Source: Darksidea phi (Eukaryota > Ascomycota > Dothideomycetes > Pleosporales > Lentitheciaceae). Taken from it: a stretch of 12,689 nucleotides of DNA. A program made the position numbers and the translations under genes. The notes beneath the pieces are model-generated. The model did not search any database and was not told where the DNA came from. It saw nothing but the letters and a program-made list of their open reading frames with translations. The first letter of the stretch is position 1, and every line of letters starts with the position of its first letter. The stretch is taken from contig JASJFT010000451.1 of assembly GCA_030770425.1 (NCBI GenBank), positions 1 to 12,689 of the forward strand. The letters are read 5' to 3'. Of this stretch, positions 1 through 8,890 are shown in pieces.

Positions 1-74
1 GACTAAGCCCTTGTCTTGGCTTCCAACCTTCTCGGGATGCCCCGCATCCTGTGATTCGCGTGGGGTTGTAACAA
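1..74. other. Unmutated left flank
   Basis: This short stretch has ordinary dinucleotide use: seven TG and three CA sites in 74 bases, about as many as the following 12.5 kb together. It contains one ATG (37-39). It is the only part of the left side that escaped CpA-to-TpA mutation, and the change at about position 74 is abrupt. No gene can be called from so short a piece. It may be unique sequence bordering the repeat, or the edge of a later insertion. Confidence 0.75.
35..49. repeat. Small perfect hairpin
   Basis: GGATGC at 35-40 pairs with GCATCC at 44-49 around a three-base CCC loop; a G-T wobble (34/50) could extend it. It lies in the unmutated flank. No function can be assigned. Confidence 0.4.
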
Positions 75-1320
75 TAGCTTAGAGTAGTAGATATACCTTA
101 ACCCTATATATAACCTAATTTAGAATATTTTTAAGACGGACTCCCTATTATAGAATAGAATAAAGCTTATACTACTTAAAAATAATATACTTCCTCTTAA
201 ATAGAGGCTAAAAAATATTTATAAGTACCTTAGATACTATAAGAATAAGTAGCGTCTCTAAATATATCTTATAAGGATATTTCCTATAGAGAGAAAGAAC
301 GACGAGTTACTAAGTAGGATAACGAGCTTTAGTATTAATAGAAAACCTAGCGAGGACTATATACTTAAAGATAATTATAAACTATAGTAATTAAGAGAGA
401 AGTTATCTAATAACTTCTAAGGTCTAAGCGAAGACTTCTTAATAGTATTTGGCGCTTCTACTAGCCTACGCGTAGTAATTAATAAAGACTACTAGTATAA
501 AGTCCTCTAAGTTTTAGATAATATAATTAATTTAAAAGTCTATATACTATACTTCTATAATCGGGTATACGAATAGATTTTAGTTCTACTTTCGAAAATC
601 TAGTAAATCTCCGGTTACTCTTCTAGGAGGAGCTTTATACCTTATACTATAGTAAGCTTCTTAAGGATATATCTTAGAATATACCGGTTTAATCGCGTAG
701 CCTATTTAATAACTTTAGGAATCCGGGAAGTCGATACTACGATATAGTAATTCTTTTTAGTTTAATTTACTCGTTTATAATACTTCTTTAACGTTCTATA
801 TTAGATAGTAGTATTTAATATAATATATAGTATAAAATTACTACCTAGAATACTTATAGATACTACGATTAGCTTAGTATAATAAAAATAATTATTATAG
901 ATAGTAATTAAAAATAGTCTACTCTATATATAGTTATTCTAAGAATACGTAACTAAGAGCTTAGTAGGTTTTCTAATAATAGTAAAATACTATTTTAGTA
1001 CCCTAAATAGTTATAGGGGTATAATATAGATATTAAGAAGGGAATTATATAAAATATTACTATAGGAATTCTATATTTCCTATTAACCCTATAGCTCCGA
1101 TACGCTTAAGTAATCTAGAACGATAAAGGTAGAGAATAAAGTACTATAAGTAATTATTAAAGTATATATATAAGATAAATTAGTTCCTAAGTTTACTAAA
1201 GTTAATAATTTCTAGAAACTAAGCTTAGTATTATTATAGAGCTAGTATAGATTCATCTCCTTCCTAACCTAGATAACCTATATAGTTAGAGATATCTCTC
1301 CGAAAAAAAATATTTATTCT
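75..1320. other. Decayed stretch, no gene resolved
   Basis: About 1.2 kb in which no reading frame stands out on either strand. Two residual TG/CA sites occur (450, 1254). The plus frame at 1082-1320 (codons starting at positions 3n+2) has a run of basic and Gln-type codons, but not enough to call. No repeats, hairpins of note or RNA genes were seen. Confidence 0.4.
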
Positions 1321-1640
1321 TAAAAAATATAAGTAATTACTCTATCGGCGCTTATAAGGACCTATACGGCGGTATTAGAAAGAATTTTAAGACTATTCCG
1401 GCTAATTAAGGAAGCTTTAGTAAGTCCTTAAGTATACTAGATAGCGCCGTAGTACTAATTATTAGTAAAAAAGAAATTAGTTTTAGTACTCGGATTAATC
1501 GGCTATAAGAAGAAAATTCTAGATTAAGTTATATAATAGAGTAGATAAGAATATAAATATTAAGTAAACTAGGATACCGATAGTATATAGAAAGAGAACT
1601 AGAACGTTTAAAAGAAGTAAACTAGAGACTCTAGAAGAAG
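1321..1640 (+). pseudogene. Weak RIP-decayed coding relic
   Basis: When TAA/TAG are read as former Gln/Trp codons, the frame starting at 1321 gives a Lys/Leu/Val-rich stretch with pieces such as ERILRLFRLIKEAL and KKKLVLVLGLIGYKKKILD. In a hand count over 1441-1620, 14 of 60 codons start with G in this frame, against about 5 in the next frame over, which is the bias expected of coding DNA. No domain is recognised. The relic has no start codon, and its ends are set only by where the signal fades. It may be part of a repeated element, but that rests on the RIP context and not on homology. Confidence 0.22.
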
Positions 1641-3961
1641 TCTAGGAAGAATCTATTAGTTATAAGATATCTAAAAGCTATCTTTAGTACGTAATTTTAA
1701 GGATTAAAAGCTACTACGTAAGAGCTATAATAGCTATAAGGGGGACTCTCTATAGAAGTTACTAACTAACTAGTAAGCTTAAGTCTCTTAAAGTAGATTA
1801 GTAAGGTAATTAGTTCTATAGATCTTATAGCTAGGCTTAATATAATAGTAGAAGTAGAGGTATAGTTACTAGGGTAGCTAGATATAGAATACTACTATAA
1901 AGCGAATATAAGTATTATAAAAGATATTTAACTCTTAATATAGAGGTTAATCTAAGTAGTATAGATATAGAAACTCTATATAAATATATATTTACGGAGG
2001 TAGTCGTACTAGTTATAGACTAAAATATAGAGTTATAATATCTTATATAACTACCCCTAGCTACTACGTCTTATTCTCTTCTATATAAGTTACTCTTCTA
2101 TAGAGCTATTATAATTAATATAGTCTTTACTTCTACTTCTTTATCGTAAGTTATACTAAATCCTTACTATAATAGTATATCTACTTAGCCTCGATATAAC
2201 GATCTACCTATCTAGATATACCGACGTCTAGTAGAATAGAGCGGAGCGATATAAGTTTAATATTAGCTAGCTTTAGATTATAGTATACCTAGTATCCGTT
2301 ATATATAACTTTAATATCTAGTAGTATAATATAGAATATTATTTTCTTAGACCCTCTATCGAGCTTATACGTTAGCTATACTCTCTCTAAAAATAATAAT
2401 TTTAGAAATATAAGAGGCTTAATCCTTACTCTAAGTCTCTAGTAAGTCGCGGAAGGTCTAGGGTATTATTAGCTATAAGAAATAGTAATATTATCGAAGA
2501 CTATCTTAGAAGAGAACTCCTTATTATTAGTATAGATTACTTCTATAGTATATAACTCGCTTATTATTATCTAACTATCGTACTAGACTAGGTACTTTCT
2601 AAATTTCCTTAGCTATACTATTATAATTTTATTCTATTACCTTAATAGTAGCTACGTTATCTAATAAATTTAGGGTAAAGAATACTTTTCTATAAACGCC
2701 TATACCTAGAGTATCTCCTAGTATCTACTTATCTATCGTTCTCTTATTAGAGAGTAGAGTCGGTATCTTATAATCGATATTAATAGTCTATAGTCTACTA
2801 AGAGTAGTAGTTATATAGCGCTTATATACTTCTATAAAACTATCTTTAGTACTAAATTCCGTCTACTAGAAGTAGTATTCGAGCTTATTAAGCTAGATCT
2901 AGATTATTACGTTATACTAGTTTAAGTAATATAGCTACTACGTAGCTATATCGCCTTTAACTATTAGCTATACTAATAAAGATCTAGAGTAGCCCTAGAT
3001 ATAAAGGTTCTTATTTTTAAGAAAGACGTTAAACTACGCGTAGAGGTTCTAGAGGTTAATATAGTATACCTTTATAAAAGTTCTAGTATAAAGAAGTAGA
3101 TTAATAGATATATTTTCTAAGGGGCTCTTTCCTACTAACTATCCTCTTAGCTAAGCTTTTAAAGTAGCTTCTTAATATTAGTATCTAGCTCCGTAAGGGT
3201 TATACTCGCTTTACTATTAGCTACTTAATATATTCTATCTCGTATTAAAGGTAAACTATCTTATCGTCGTATATCTACTCGGGCTTAATAAGTATACGAC
3301 CGAGGGTAGCTTAAATACCCTCGGCCTAGTTATTCTAGTACTAAGATATAAGAGTATTATAGACGTTATAAAGCCTCTATAAAATACTCTTAACTAGTAT
3401 ACTACTAGTTAACGGGCCTAATACGTTCTAGATAGCTACTAGAATATTTATATCGCTTAATATACTTCTCTATAATTCTTAAAAATAGTATAGACGGTTC
3501 TTACGCGAATAATCTAGGTCTTTAAATATTATTCTTATTAAATTATCTAAGACTATTAAGCCTTTATATATATTCTACTATTAGAGAACTTCTTTATTAT
3601 TAATAAGATATACGTCTTTAAAAATAGGTTCTAGTAAGTATCTATACTTTAGTAATTTAAGAACTCTACGTAAGTCCGAATTTATTAAGCTAAAGTAATC
3701 TCGGATTTTTAAAAGATAGCTATAATAAAAAATCCTAATACGTATCTTATAATTTAAGTCTTAGCTATATCCTCGAGAATAGTAGGTATTATTATTACTT
3801 TCGCGATAAAATAGTCGGGAGGTTATTAGAATATTACTTAAGAAACTATTATAGAAAGTAGAATCCTATATAATAATATATTTTCTATCTTTTAGACCTA
3901 TATTATAGAGTATATAATTTCCGTTCCCGTTTATATAATAAGTTATATTAATAGAATATAG
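1641..3961. other. Long decayed region, strand and frame unresolved
   Basis: This 2.3 kb belongs to the longest stretch with no CA or TG at all (1256-4248). Protein-like readings exist in more than one frame. A plus frame with codons at 3n+2 can be followed for most of the length, for example near 1938-2020 and 3200-3990. A plus frame at 3n+1 is rich in G-starting codons at 2881-3060. A minus-strand frame in register with it reads well at about 2410-2870. Because RIP makes every former Gln or Trp codon look like a stop, stop codons cannot decide between them. The region was probably coding before mutation, perhaps for a large element protein, but I cannot assign it. Confidence 0.3.
3300..3324. 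repeat. Nine-base-pair hairpin
   Basis: CCGAGGGTA at 3300-3308 is the exact reverse complement of TACCCTCGG at 3316-3324, with a seven-base loop. It is more GC-rich than its surroundings and holds no CpA or TpG, so RIP could not change it further. It may simply be chance in a formerly coding region. Confidence 0.4.
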
Positions 3962-4436
3962 TAGAAATTCGAGATATTTATAAGTTTTAATATTATTCGA
4001 GCGGAAGATAAAGCTTATTCTAGATTTAGATTAGAAGGTCTAAAAGAAAAGAGAATAAGACGAGTTCTATAACTAAATAAAAAGGCTAGTTCTTTTAGAG
4101 CGCGAAGGGAGAATCTCTAAAAAAGTAGTTAAAGAGTAAATCTTATAAGAAGGTTATAGAACGGAAGAGAGCCGAAAGATATAATATAGATAGTAATAAC
4201 GAAACGCTTTATAAGTAAGATAGAGTAGAGAGCGTAGGGCTTTAATAACAAGATAAAATAAAACGAGAGAAATTAAGAGAGTAGTAAAGTAATAGTAAAA
4301 GTAGAAGGTTAGCTACGAGAGATAGTATATACTTATATATAGTACGGAAAGATCGATAGTTCTTATAAATAGTTAAAAGTAGTAGAGTCGGCTTACTTAG
4401 TAACTATACCCGAAAGGGAGCCCTACTAAACCTAAG
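3962..4436 (+). pseudogene. Lys/Arg/Glu-rich coding relic, C-terminal type
   Basis: The plus strand is strikingly purine-rich here. Two overlapping frames give charged sequence. The 3n+1 frame has KKVIERKRAERYNIDSNN and DKIKREKLREQQSNSKSRR at 4147-4320, with a surviving CAA codon at 4249. The 3n+2 frame reads better from about 4280 to 4430 (LKVVESAYLVTIPERE), with many G-starting codons. A frameshift between the two, or one false reading, would explain this. Highly basic, charged tails are common at the C-termini of transposon proteins, but no catalytic motif is visible and the family is unknown. Sequence after 4440 loses coding character, so the frame probably ended near there. Confidence 0.28.
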
Positions 4437-4480
4437 GGAGATTTCTCGTTAATAACTTTATATATAAAGTATCTACTATT

Positions 4481-4510
4481 AGTATAATATAGTATAATAG
4501 GGTATAATAT
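4481..4510. repeat. 10-bp tandem repeat, three copies
   Basis: Three consecutive ten-base units, AGTATAATAT, AGTATAATAG and GGTATAATAT, differ by one base or two. They sit in a very AT-rich, apparently non-coding stretch. Confidence 0.6.
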
Positions 4511-4830
4511 AATACGATTTATTTATAGAATACGAATATATAAGGGGCTTAGAGAGAATATATTATACGAGTAAGAAGTCTATAATACTTTAATTTAATA
4601 TAATATTTTTATATATCTAGGCGAAGCCCGACCCTATACTCCCTCTAAATCTTCGAAGCTACTTCGTTATTATATATACTTTAGTAAATATTACCTATAA
4701 TAAAGTATTATAGTTAGATAGTATAGAGACTAGCGACCTAGTATAGTAGTAAGCCTAACCCGCTAGATACTATTAGGCTCTACCTACTATCGCTCGACGG
4801 CGGTAGTATTCGTAGACTATTAACCCTCTA
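4511..4830. other. Non-coding stretch between relics
   Basis: No reading frame on either strand has coding character here. A pyrimidine-rich patch with the palindrome TCTTCGAAG-like sequence lies near 4650. The position between two plus-strand relics would suit an intergenic spacer or an old terminal repeat, but no second copy is present in the window. Confidence 0.35.
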
Positions 4831-5025
4831 TATACTTAAGGGCCTTATAGCGCGACTATATAATAAACGTCTATAGAGCTATACGAGACGTTTAATCTTA
4901 TTAATAGTACTAGTATAGATAGCTTTATTTAGCTAAGTAAAAAGTTATTAAATATAGCTAATATATACTTTATAGATTAGAAGAAGTAAAGGTATTAAGA
5001 GCTTAGGAAATAGAAGTAAAGACTA
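4831..5025 (+). pseudogene. Short RIP-decayed coding relic
   Basis: The 3n+1 frame gives a protein-like stretch with pieces ETFNLINSTSIDSF and KKLLNIANIYFID followed by a charged Lys/Arg/Gln tract. It runs into one of the very few TGA triplets in the window at about 5029. It could be an upstream part of the following relic, from which it is separated by the poly-T, or chance. No family is recognised. Confidence 0.2.
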
Positions 5026-5131
5026 CGTTGATTATAAAAGCTCTATATAAGAGTAGCTTATATAGAATAAGATATTAAGGTAATATATACCTAGGTACTA
5101 ACTAATAGTATATTTCTAACTATAGAATAGA

Positions 5132-5157
<26 letters not shown>
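5132..5157. repeat. Poly-T run of 26
   Basis: An uninterrupted run of 26 T residues lies between two relic frames, with coding-like sequence starting at its 3-prime edge. It could be the poly-A tail of a retroposed sequence on the minus strand, an intronic tract, or slippage expansion. No flanking target-site duplication was seen. Confidence 0.9.
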
Positions 5158-5163
<6 letters not shown>

Positions 5164-6120
5164 AATATCTTAGTTAAAAAGTTAAAGGTATAGATAGTAG
5201 AATTTAAGCGGGCTAAGGACGGAGCGGAGAGAGAGAGAGCTAAGTAGATAGTACTAAGTTATAGTAGCTAGTTTATTAGGATAGTTAAAGCTATTACTAG
5301 TTAATAGGAGTTTTAGATAAGTATTAAGAAACTAAAGTAGAAGAACTATATATAACTTTAGTTTATTTCTAATATATTATAGTATAGTACTTATAAAGAA
5401 ATCGATATATACTAGTTCGCGAGCTAGTATTATATCTTATTTTAGAAAATTTTTCCCCTTCGTAGCTTATAAGATACGAAGTACTTTAGAACGTCTCGGT
5501 AGCTATAAGTAGTATACTAAATTAAGGTTATACTTTACCCCTAGGGTTTAGATAATCCTACTACTCTAAGACTATATTATACTACTAGTTACTTAAATAT
5601 ATAATAAATATAATAATATAAGAATAGAAGAACTAATCGATAAGATTAAACGTAGACGGGTATTTAATATATTATATTTACTACTAATTTAGACTTTTAT
5701 ATAGTAGACTATATCTTAATATAATATATCTTAGAGATATTTAAGAACGACGATCTAAGCGATTATAAAGAGGTACGGAATAGACTAGAATAGTAAAGAG
5801 ATATACTAGGGTTATTAATAAGTTAAAATATTCCGACTCTAAGGATTTTATAGTAAAGGCTATCTACTACTTAAATAGCTTAGGAGGAAATAGTAGACTT
5901 ATTCCCTTATAGAGAAATAATCTATAGTTTTAGTAACTATAAAATATATATATAGGCCGACTCCGGTATTAATAAGAAATATTTACTATAGTATATCGAG
6001 CGGCGGGTATTATATTAATTAAGCGGCTCGATAGATCGTATATATTATCTTACGTTATCTATTAAGCGCCTAGAACTATACTAAAATACGATCTATTTAA
6101 TCGGCGTATATAATTACGTA
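5158..6120 (+). pseudogene. Coding relic with charged N-terminal part
   Basis: Read from 5158 in one frame with TAA/TAG as former Gln/Trp, the first 60 codons are Lys/Arg/Glu/Ala-rich (KRAKDGAERERAKQIV), as in a helical or coiled segment. The DNA there is purine-rich, with a GA run at about 5226-5239. Further on, around 5740-6000, the same frame gives FKNDDLSDYKEVRNRLE and EEIVDLFPYREII, with many G-starting codons. The frame in between is weaker, and near 5940-6120 a second frame is also plausible. No start codon exists and no catalytic motif is recognised. The direction matches the two relics downstream, so all may have been parts of one element or gene. Confidence 0.3.
5409..5430. repeat. 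Seven-base-pair hairpin with CG-rich loop
   Basis: ATACTAG (5409-5415) and CTAGTAT (5424-5430) are inverted around TTCGCGAG. The arms are common words in this RIP-altered sequence, so it may be chance. Confidence 0.3.
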
Positions 6121-6541
6121 CTAAAATAATAGAATAAACCTTATACTAGTATATTACTATATAGGCTTATATAATTATATAACTATACTCTAATATAATA
6201 CCTTTATAATACTATTTAAAGACTAAGTCTAGTACCTAGGCTATATCTTCTTCTACTTTATCTAAGCCGTAGCTAGAAACCATTCCCTTAGTATTAGTAC
6301 TTTTAAAGGTTAATACCCCCTAGAATTAATAGCTAGCTTATTACTAATATAATACGTAGAATATATATAGTTACTAAAGAAATCTAGTATATAACGAGAG
6401 AGTATAAGGACTATATAATTACCTTTCTTTAAATTATATATTAAGACTTATATTAGATAAAGTAGTATTATATATAGATACGATTATAATACTAGTCTTT
6501 AGATATTAATAAATTATTATTAAAGTATACCTCCCTTAGTA
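6121..6541. other. Decayed spacer or coding segment, unresolved
   Basis: Both the 3n+1 and 3n+2 plus frames can be read here. The 3n+2 frame includes a surviving CAT codon (6281-6283) and continues into the better-supported frame at 6542, so the relic below may begin earlier, possibly near 6180. The evidence is too thin to extend it. Confidence 0.3.
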
Positions 6542-7021
6542 TATTTCGTAATATAGTATTTTCTAAGGAAAGAAAAAAAACCCTAGTATAGTAGAAAATT
6601 AGTCTTAAAGTATATATAAGACGGAGTAGCTATTATATTAGAGGTTAAACGGATAATAATAGCTAAGGGTCCTCTAGTAGTAGAGAAATAGTAAAAAAGC
6701 TATAAAAATCTTCTAATATATTCTAGTAAATATAAATATTAAATATATCTATTCTATCTTATATAATATATCTACCCTCCTTTAGATAGTATTACTCTTC
6801 TAGAGGCGTAATCGGATATAATTCTAGTATATAGTTTATAGGAAATCGAGTAGTAAGATCTAGACTCTAAAGTAGCTACTAAAGTTAATTTAATTAATTA
6901 TAAACTAGAAGATATAGGCTTACTATATAGGTTAACTCTCTATTATTAAGAAGTAAGCTTTCTAGATAGTAGTAGGCTACTAATACGGAAGCTATAAGGA
7001 TACTAATCTAGGACTTTATTA
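6542..7021 (+). pseudogene. RIP-decayed coding relic, acidic
   Basis: The 3n+2 plus frame is clearly the best here. Of about 100 codons counted by hand over 6602-6661, 6662-6721 and 6842-7021, roughly a quarter start with G, about twice the competing 3n+1 frame over 6842-7021. It reads as ordinary soluble-protein sequence with pieces DGVAIILEVKRII, PPLDSITLLEAQSDIIL and LDSKVATKVNLINYKLEDIG. No indel is needed across 160 codons, so damage is by base substitution only. No motif of reverse transcriptase, integrase, transposase or helicase was seen. It lies in the same direction as the coiled-coil relic that follows but in a different frame, so it is either a separate ORF or joined by a frameshift or intron. 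Confidence 0.38.
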
Positions 7022-7284
7022 TAATTTAGACTATTACCTAGTTTATACCCGGCTATAGAAGGCTTTAAATACTAATAATAGAGAATTAGTCTATATAATT
7101 TTCTAAAAAATTAGCGATATTAGCTCTATAATTAGTATTAAAATCCCTAGGAATAACCGGGTATAATACGATTCCGGTAAGTAAAGTAACTCCTAATAGA
7201 ATATATTTAGGCCCGGAAAGAATAATCGCCTATTTATATACTATATTCTATTATATAATAGAAAGTATAATAAGATAGATACGA

Positions 7285-8391
7285 ATGGATATAGAAACTA
7301 GTTTAGTACTAACTATTACTCGAGAATAGCCTCTTAAACTACTATCGAGATTCTATTTTTAACTTATTTACCCTAAAAAAAGACTTTTAACTAGCTCCGA
7401 TAGCTATATATTATCTATTTAACCGGCTATAAGATATCTTAGGACTATATATTTCTATTTTTATAAGTTTATACCCGTACTAAGGCTATATATAGAGAAA
7501 GATAAATAAGATAATATAGACTATATTTAAAGTATCGATAAATAGCCCCTCTACCAAAGTAAATTATTCTATTATAGTAGGAGTAATAGTAATTAAATAG
7601 CTAGAGAGGTAATCTTAGATAATTCTATAGTTTAATCTATAAGGCTATACTTATTATTTTAGATTTACTATAGGCCTTTCCAACCCCTAATAAATAAAGA
7701 GTTCGCCGCCGTTAATATAAAACTCTACTATATATTAAGTACTATCGAGTTATCTCGATAGATACTTTATATTAACTAGAATACTCTTACCTAGCTTAAA
7801 ACTAATCTTAGAGATTTTTAGATAACTAACTATAATCTTATAAATTTATATATTAAGCTTTAAAGGTCCTAGAAGGAAATAATTACTAAACTTTAGGAAA
7901 TAAGAGGAAAGTATAGTAACCTTCTAGTAGACTAGAAATAGAGCTATAAACTTATAACGGAGTATAAGAAAGCTCTTAAAAACTACTCTAAGGTCTATAA
8001 TAAGTAGACTATATAGTCGAGCTCCCGGAATTAAGAGCTTAAAGTACGAGTTTAGTAACTAGAATAGAAAAACGAGGATATAAAAAAGGATTATCGAAGT
8101 ATATTAGTTCTCGTAGCCGACTATATTAGCGTCGCTAAGTAGAAAATAGACGAAATAAGAAGCTAATAAGGTATAAGCTTTAAGTTACTAATATATACGG
8201 TATACTCCTCTAAGTTATAGTAATCTCTATATAAAGGAAAATAGACGTAGAAAAGAGTAAGAAAATTATAAAGACGTATTAAAAAGTAATTATTATATTA
8301 ATTAGCCGAACTCTAGATTATATAAGAGAGCTCTTCTAGGCTTATACTATATTATAATAGTATATATAGAATCTAGTTATTTATTTTTTAA
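7285..8391 (+). pseudogene. Coiled-coil protein relic starting at the only ATG
   Basis: A single frame of 369 codons can be followed without any indel from the ATG at 7285-7287, the only ATG in the mutated tract, to a TAA at 8392-8394. All interior stops are TAA or TAG, as expected of mutated CAA, CAG or TGG. CAA survives in frame at 7555 and 7681. The N-terminal 100 residues are rich in Ser, Thr, Tyr and basic residues. From about residue 140 onward the sequence is Leu/Lys/Glu/Gln-rich with heptad-like spacing, for example LQRSQKEIITKLQEI, ELKVRVQQLEQKNEDIKKDY and RVRKLQRRIKKQ, indicating a long coiled coil with a basic C-terminal part. Such architecture occurs in Gag-like structural proteins and in many fungal hypothetical proteins; I do not recognise the family. 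Open sequence continues upstream of the ATG, so the true start could be earlier. Confidence 0.45.
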
Positions 8392-8435
8392 TACCTCTCT
8401 TAGTATAATCTACCGTCCCGTTAGGGGGGATTTCT

Positions 8436-8472
8436 TTCGAAGATAGCTAGTTATTATATAATTATCTTCGAA
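8436..8472. repeat. Ten-base-pair inverted repeat
   Basis: TTCGAAGATA (8436-8445) is the exact reverse complement of TATCTTCGAA (8463-8472), with a 17-base loop. It lies about 45 bases after the end of the coiled-coil relic and 50 bases before the 22-bp array. It could mark an element end or be a chance structure. Confidence 0.5.
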
Positions 8473-8523
8473 GACCTATATATAGATATTAAGCTATAGT
8501 ATCTTAGTAATAAGGTAGAATAG

Positions 8524-8810
8524 CTAATTTAGTATAACTTAAAAGCCTAGCTAATATAACTAGAAATCCTAGCTAGTATAACTAGAAAGTCTAGCTAGTA
8601 TAACTAGAAAGCCTAACTAGTATAACTAGAAATCCTAGCTAGTATAACTAGAAAGTCTAGCTAGTATAACTTTAGAGTCTAGCTAGTATAACTTTAGAGT
8701 CTAGCTAGTATAACTTTAGAGTCTAGGGCTAGTATAAGGTATAACTACCTAGCTAGTATAACTTTAGAGTCTAAAGCTAGTATAAGGTATAACTATTTAG
8801 TATAAGCTTA
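8524..8810. repeat. 22-bp tandem repeat array
   Basis: Eight head-to-tail units of exactly 22 bases run from 8547 to 8722, preceded by one diverged unit (8524-8546). Four or so rearranged units (8723-8810) follow, in which GGTATAACT-type segments replace part of the motif. Units share CTAGCTAGTATAACT and then end either in AGAAAGT/AGAAATC (first five) or TTAGAGT (later three and one at 8749-8770), so two subtypes are arranged in blocks. Each unit carries the palindrome CTAGCTAG, which may be a RIP product of CCAG/CTGG. The array lies in the non-coding gap between convergent relics. Variable-length minisatellites of this kind expand by slippage or unequal exchange. Confidence 0.93.
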
Positions 8811-8890
8811 GTAAGTAGTATAAGTATAAAATCGGTATTTAAGACTATATCTAGACGTAACTAAGCTATATATATATAGTACCTTAGTAT
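8811..8890. other. Spacer after tandem array
   Basis: A short AT-rich spacer with no recognisable feature; the minus-strand relic fades out at its right edge. Confidence 0.35.

Noticed and set aside
2410..2870. Minus-strand retrotransposon integrase-like relic
   Set aside because: A stretch resembled the zinc-binding part of Ty3-type integrases, but the His/Cys residues cannot be confirmed after RIP and competing plus-strand frames read as well.
5700..5760. Asp-Asp motif of a reverse transcriptase at about 5745
   Set aside because: The Asn-Asp-Asp-Leu context lacks the Tyr/Phe-x-Asp-Asp arrangement and surrounding hydrophobic residues of known reverse transcriptases.
4831..8391. A single unbroken 3.5-kb plus-strand ORF in frame 3n+1
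   Set aside because: The frame reads acceptably throughout, but at 6542-7021 the 3n+2 frame is clearly better by G-first codon counts and content, so one continuous ORF is not supported.
8524..8810. CRISPR array
   Set aside because: The 22-bp units are directly adjacent without unique spacers, so this is a simple tandem repeat.
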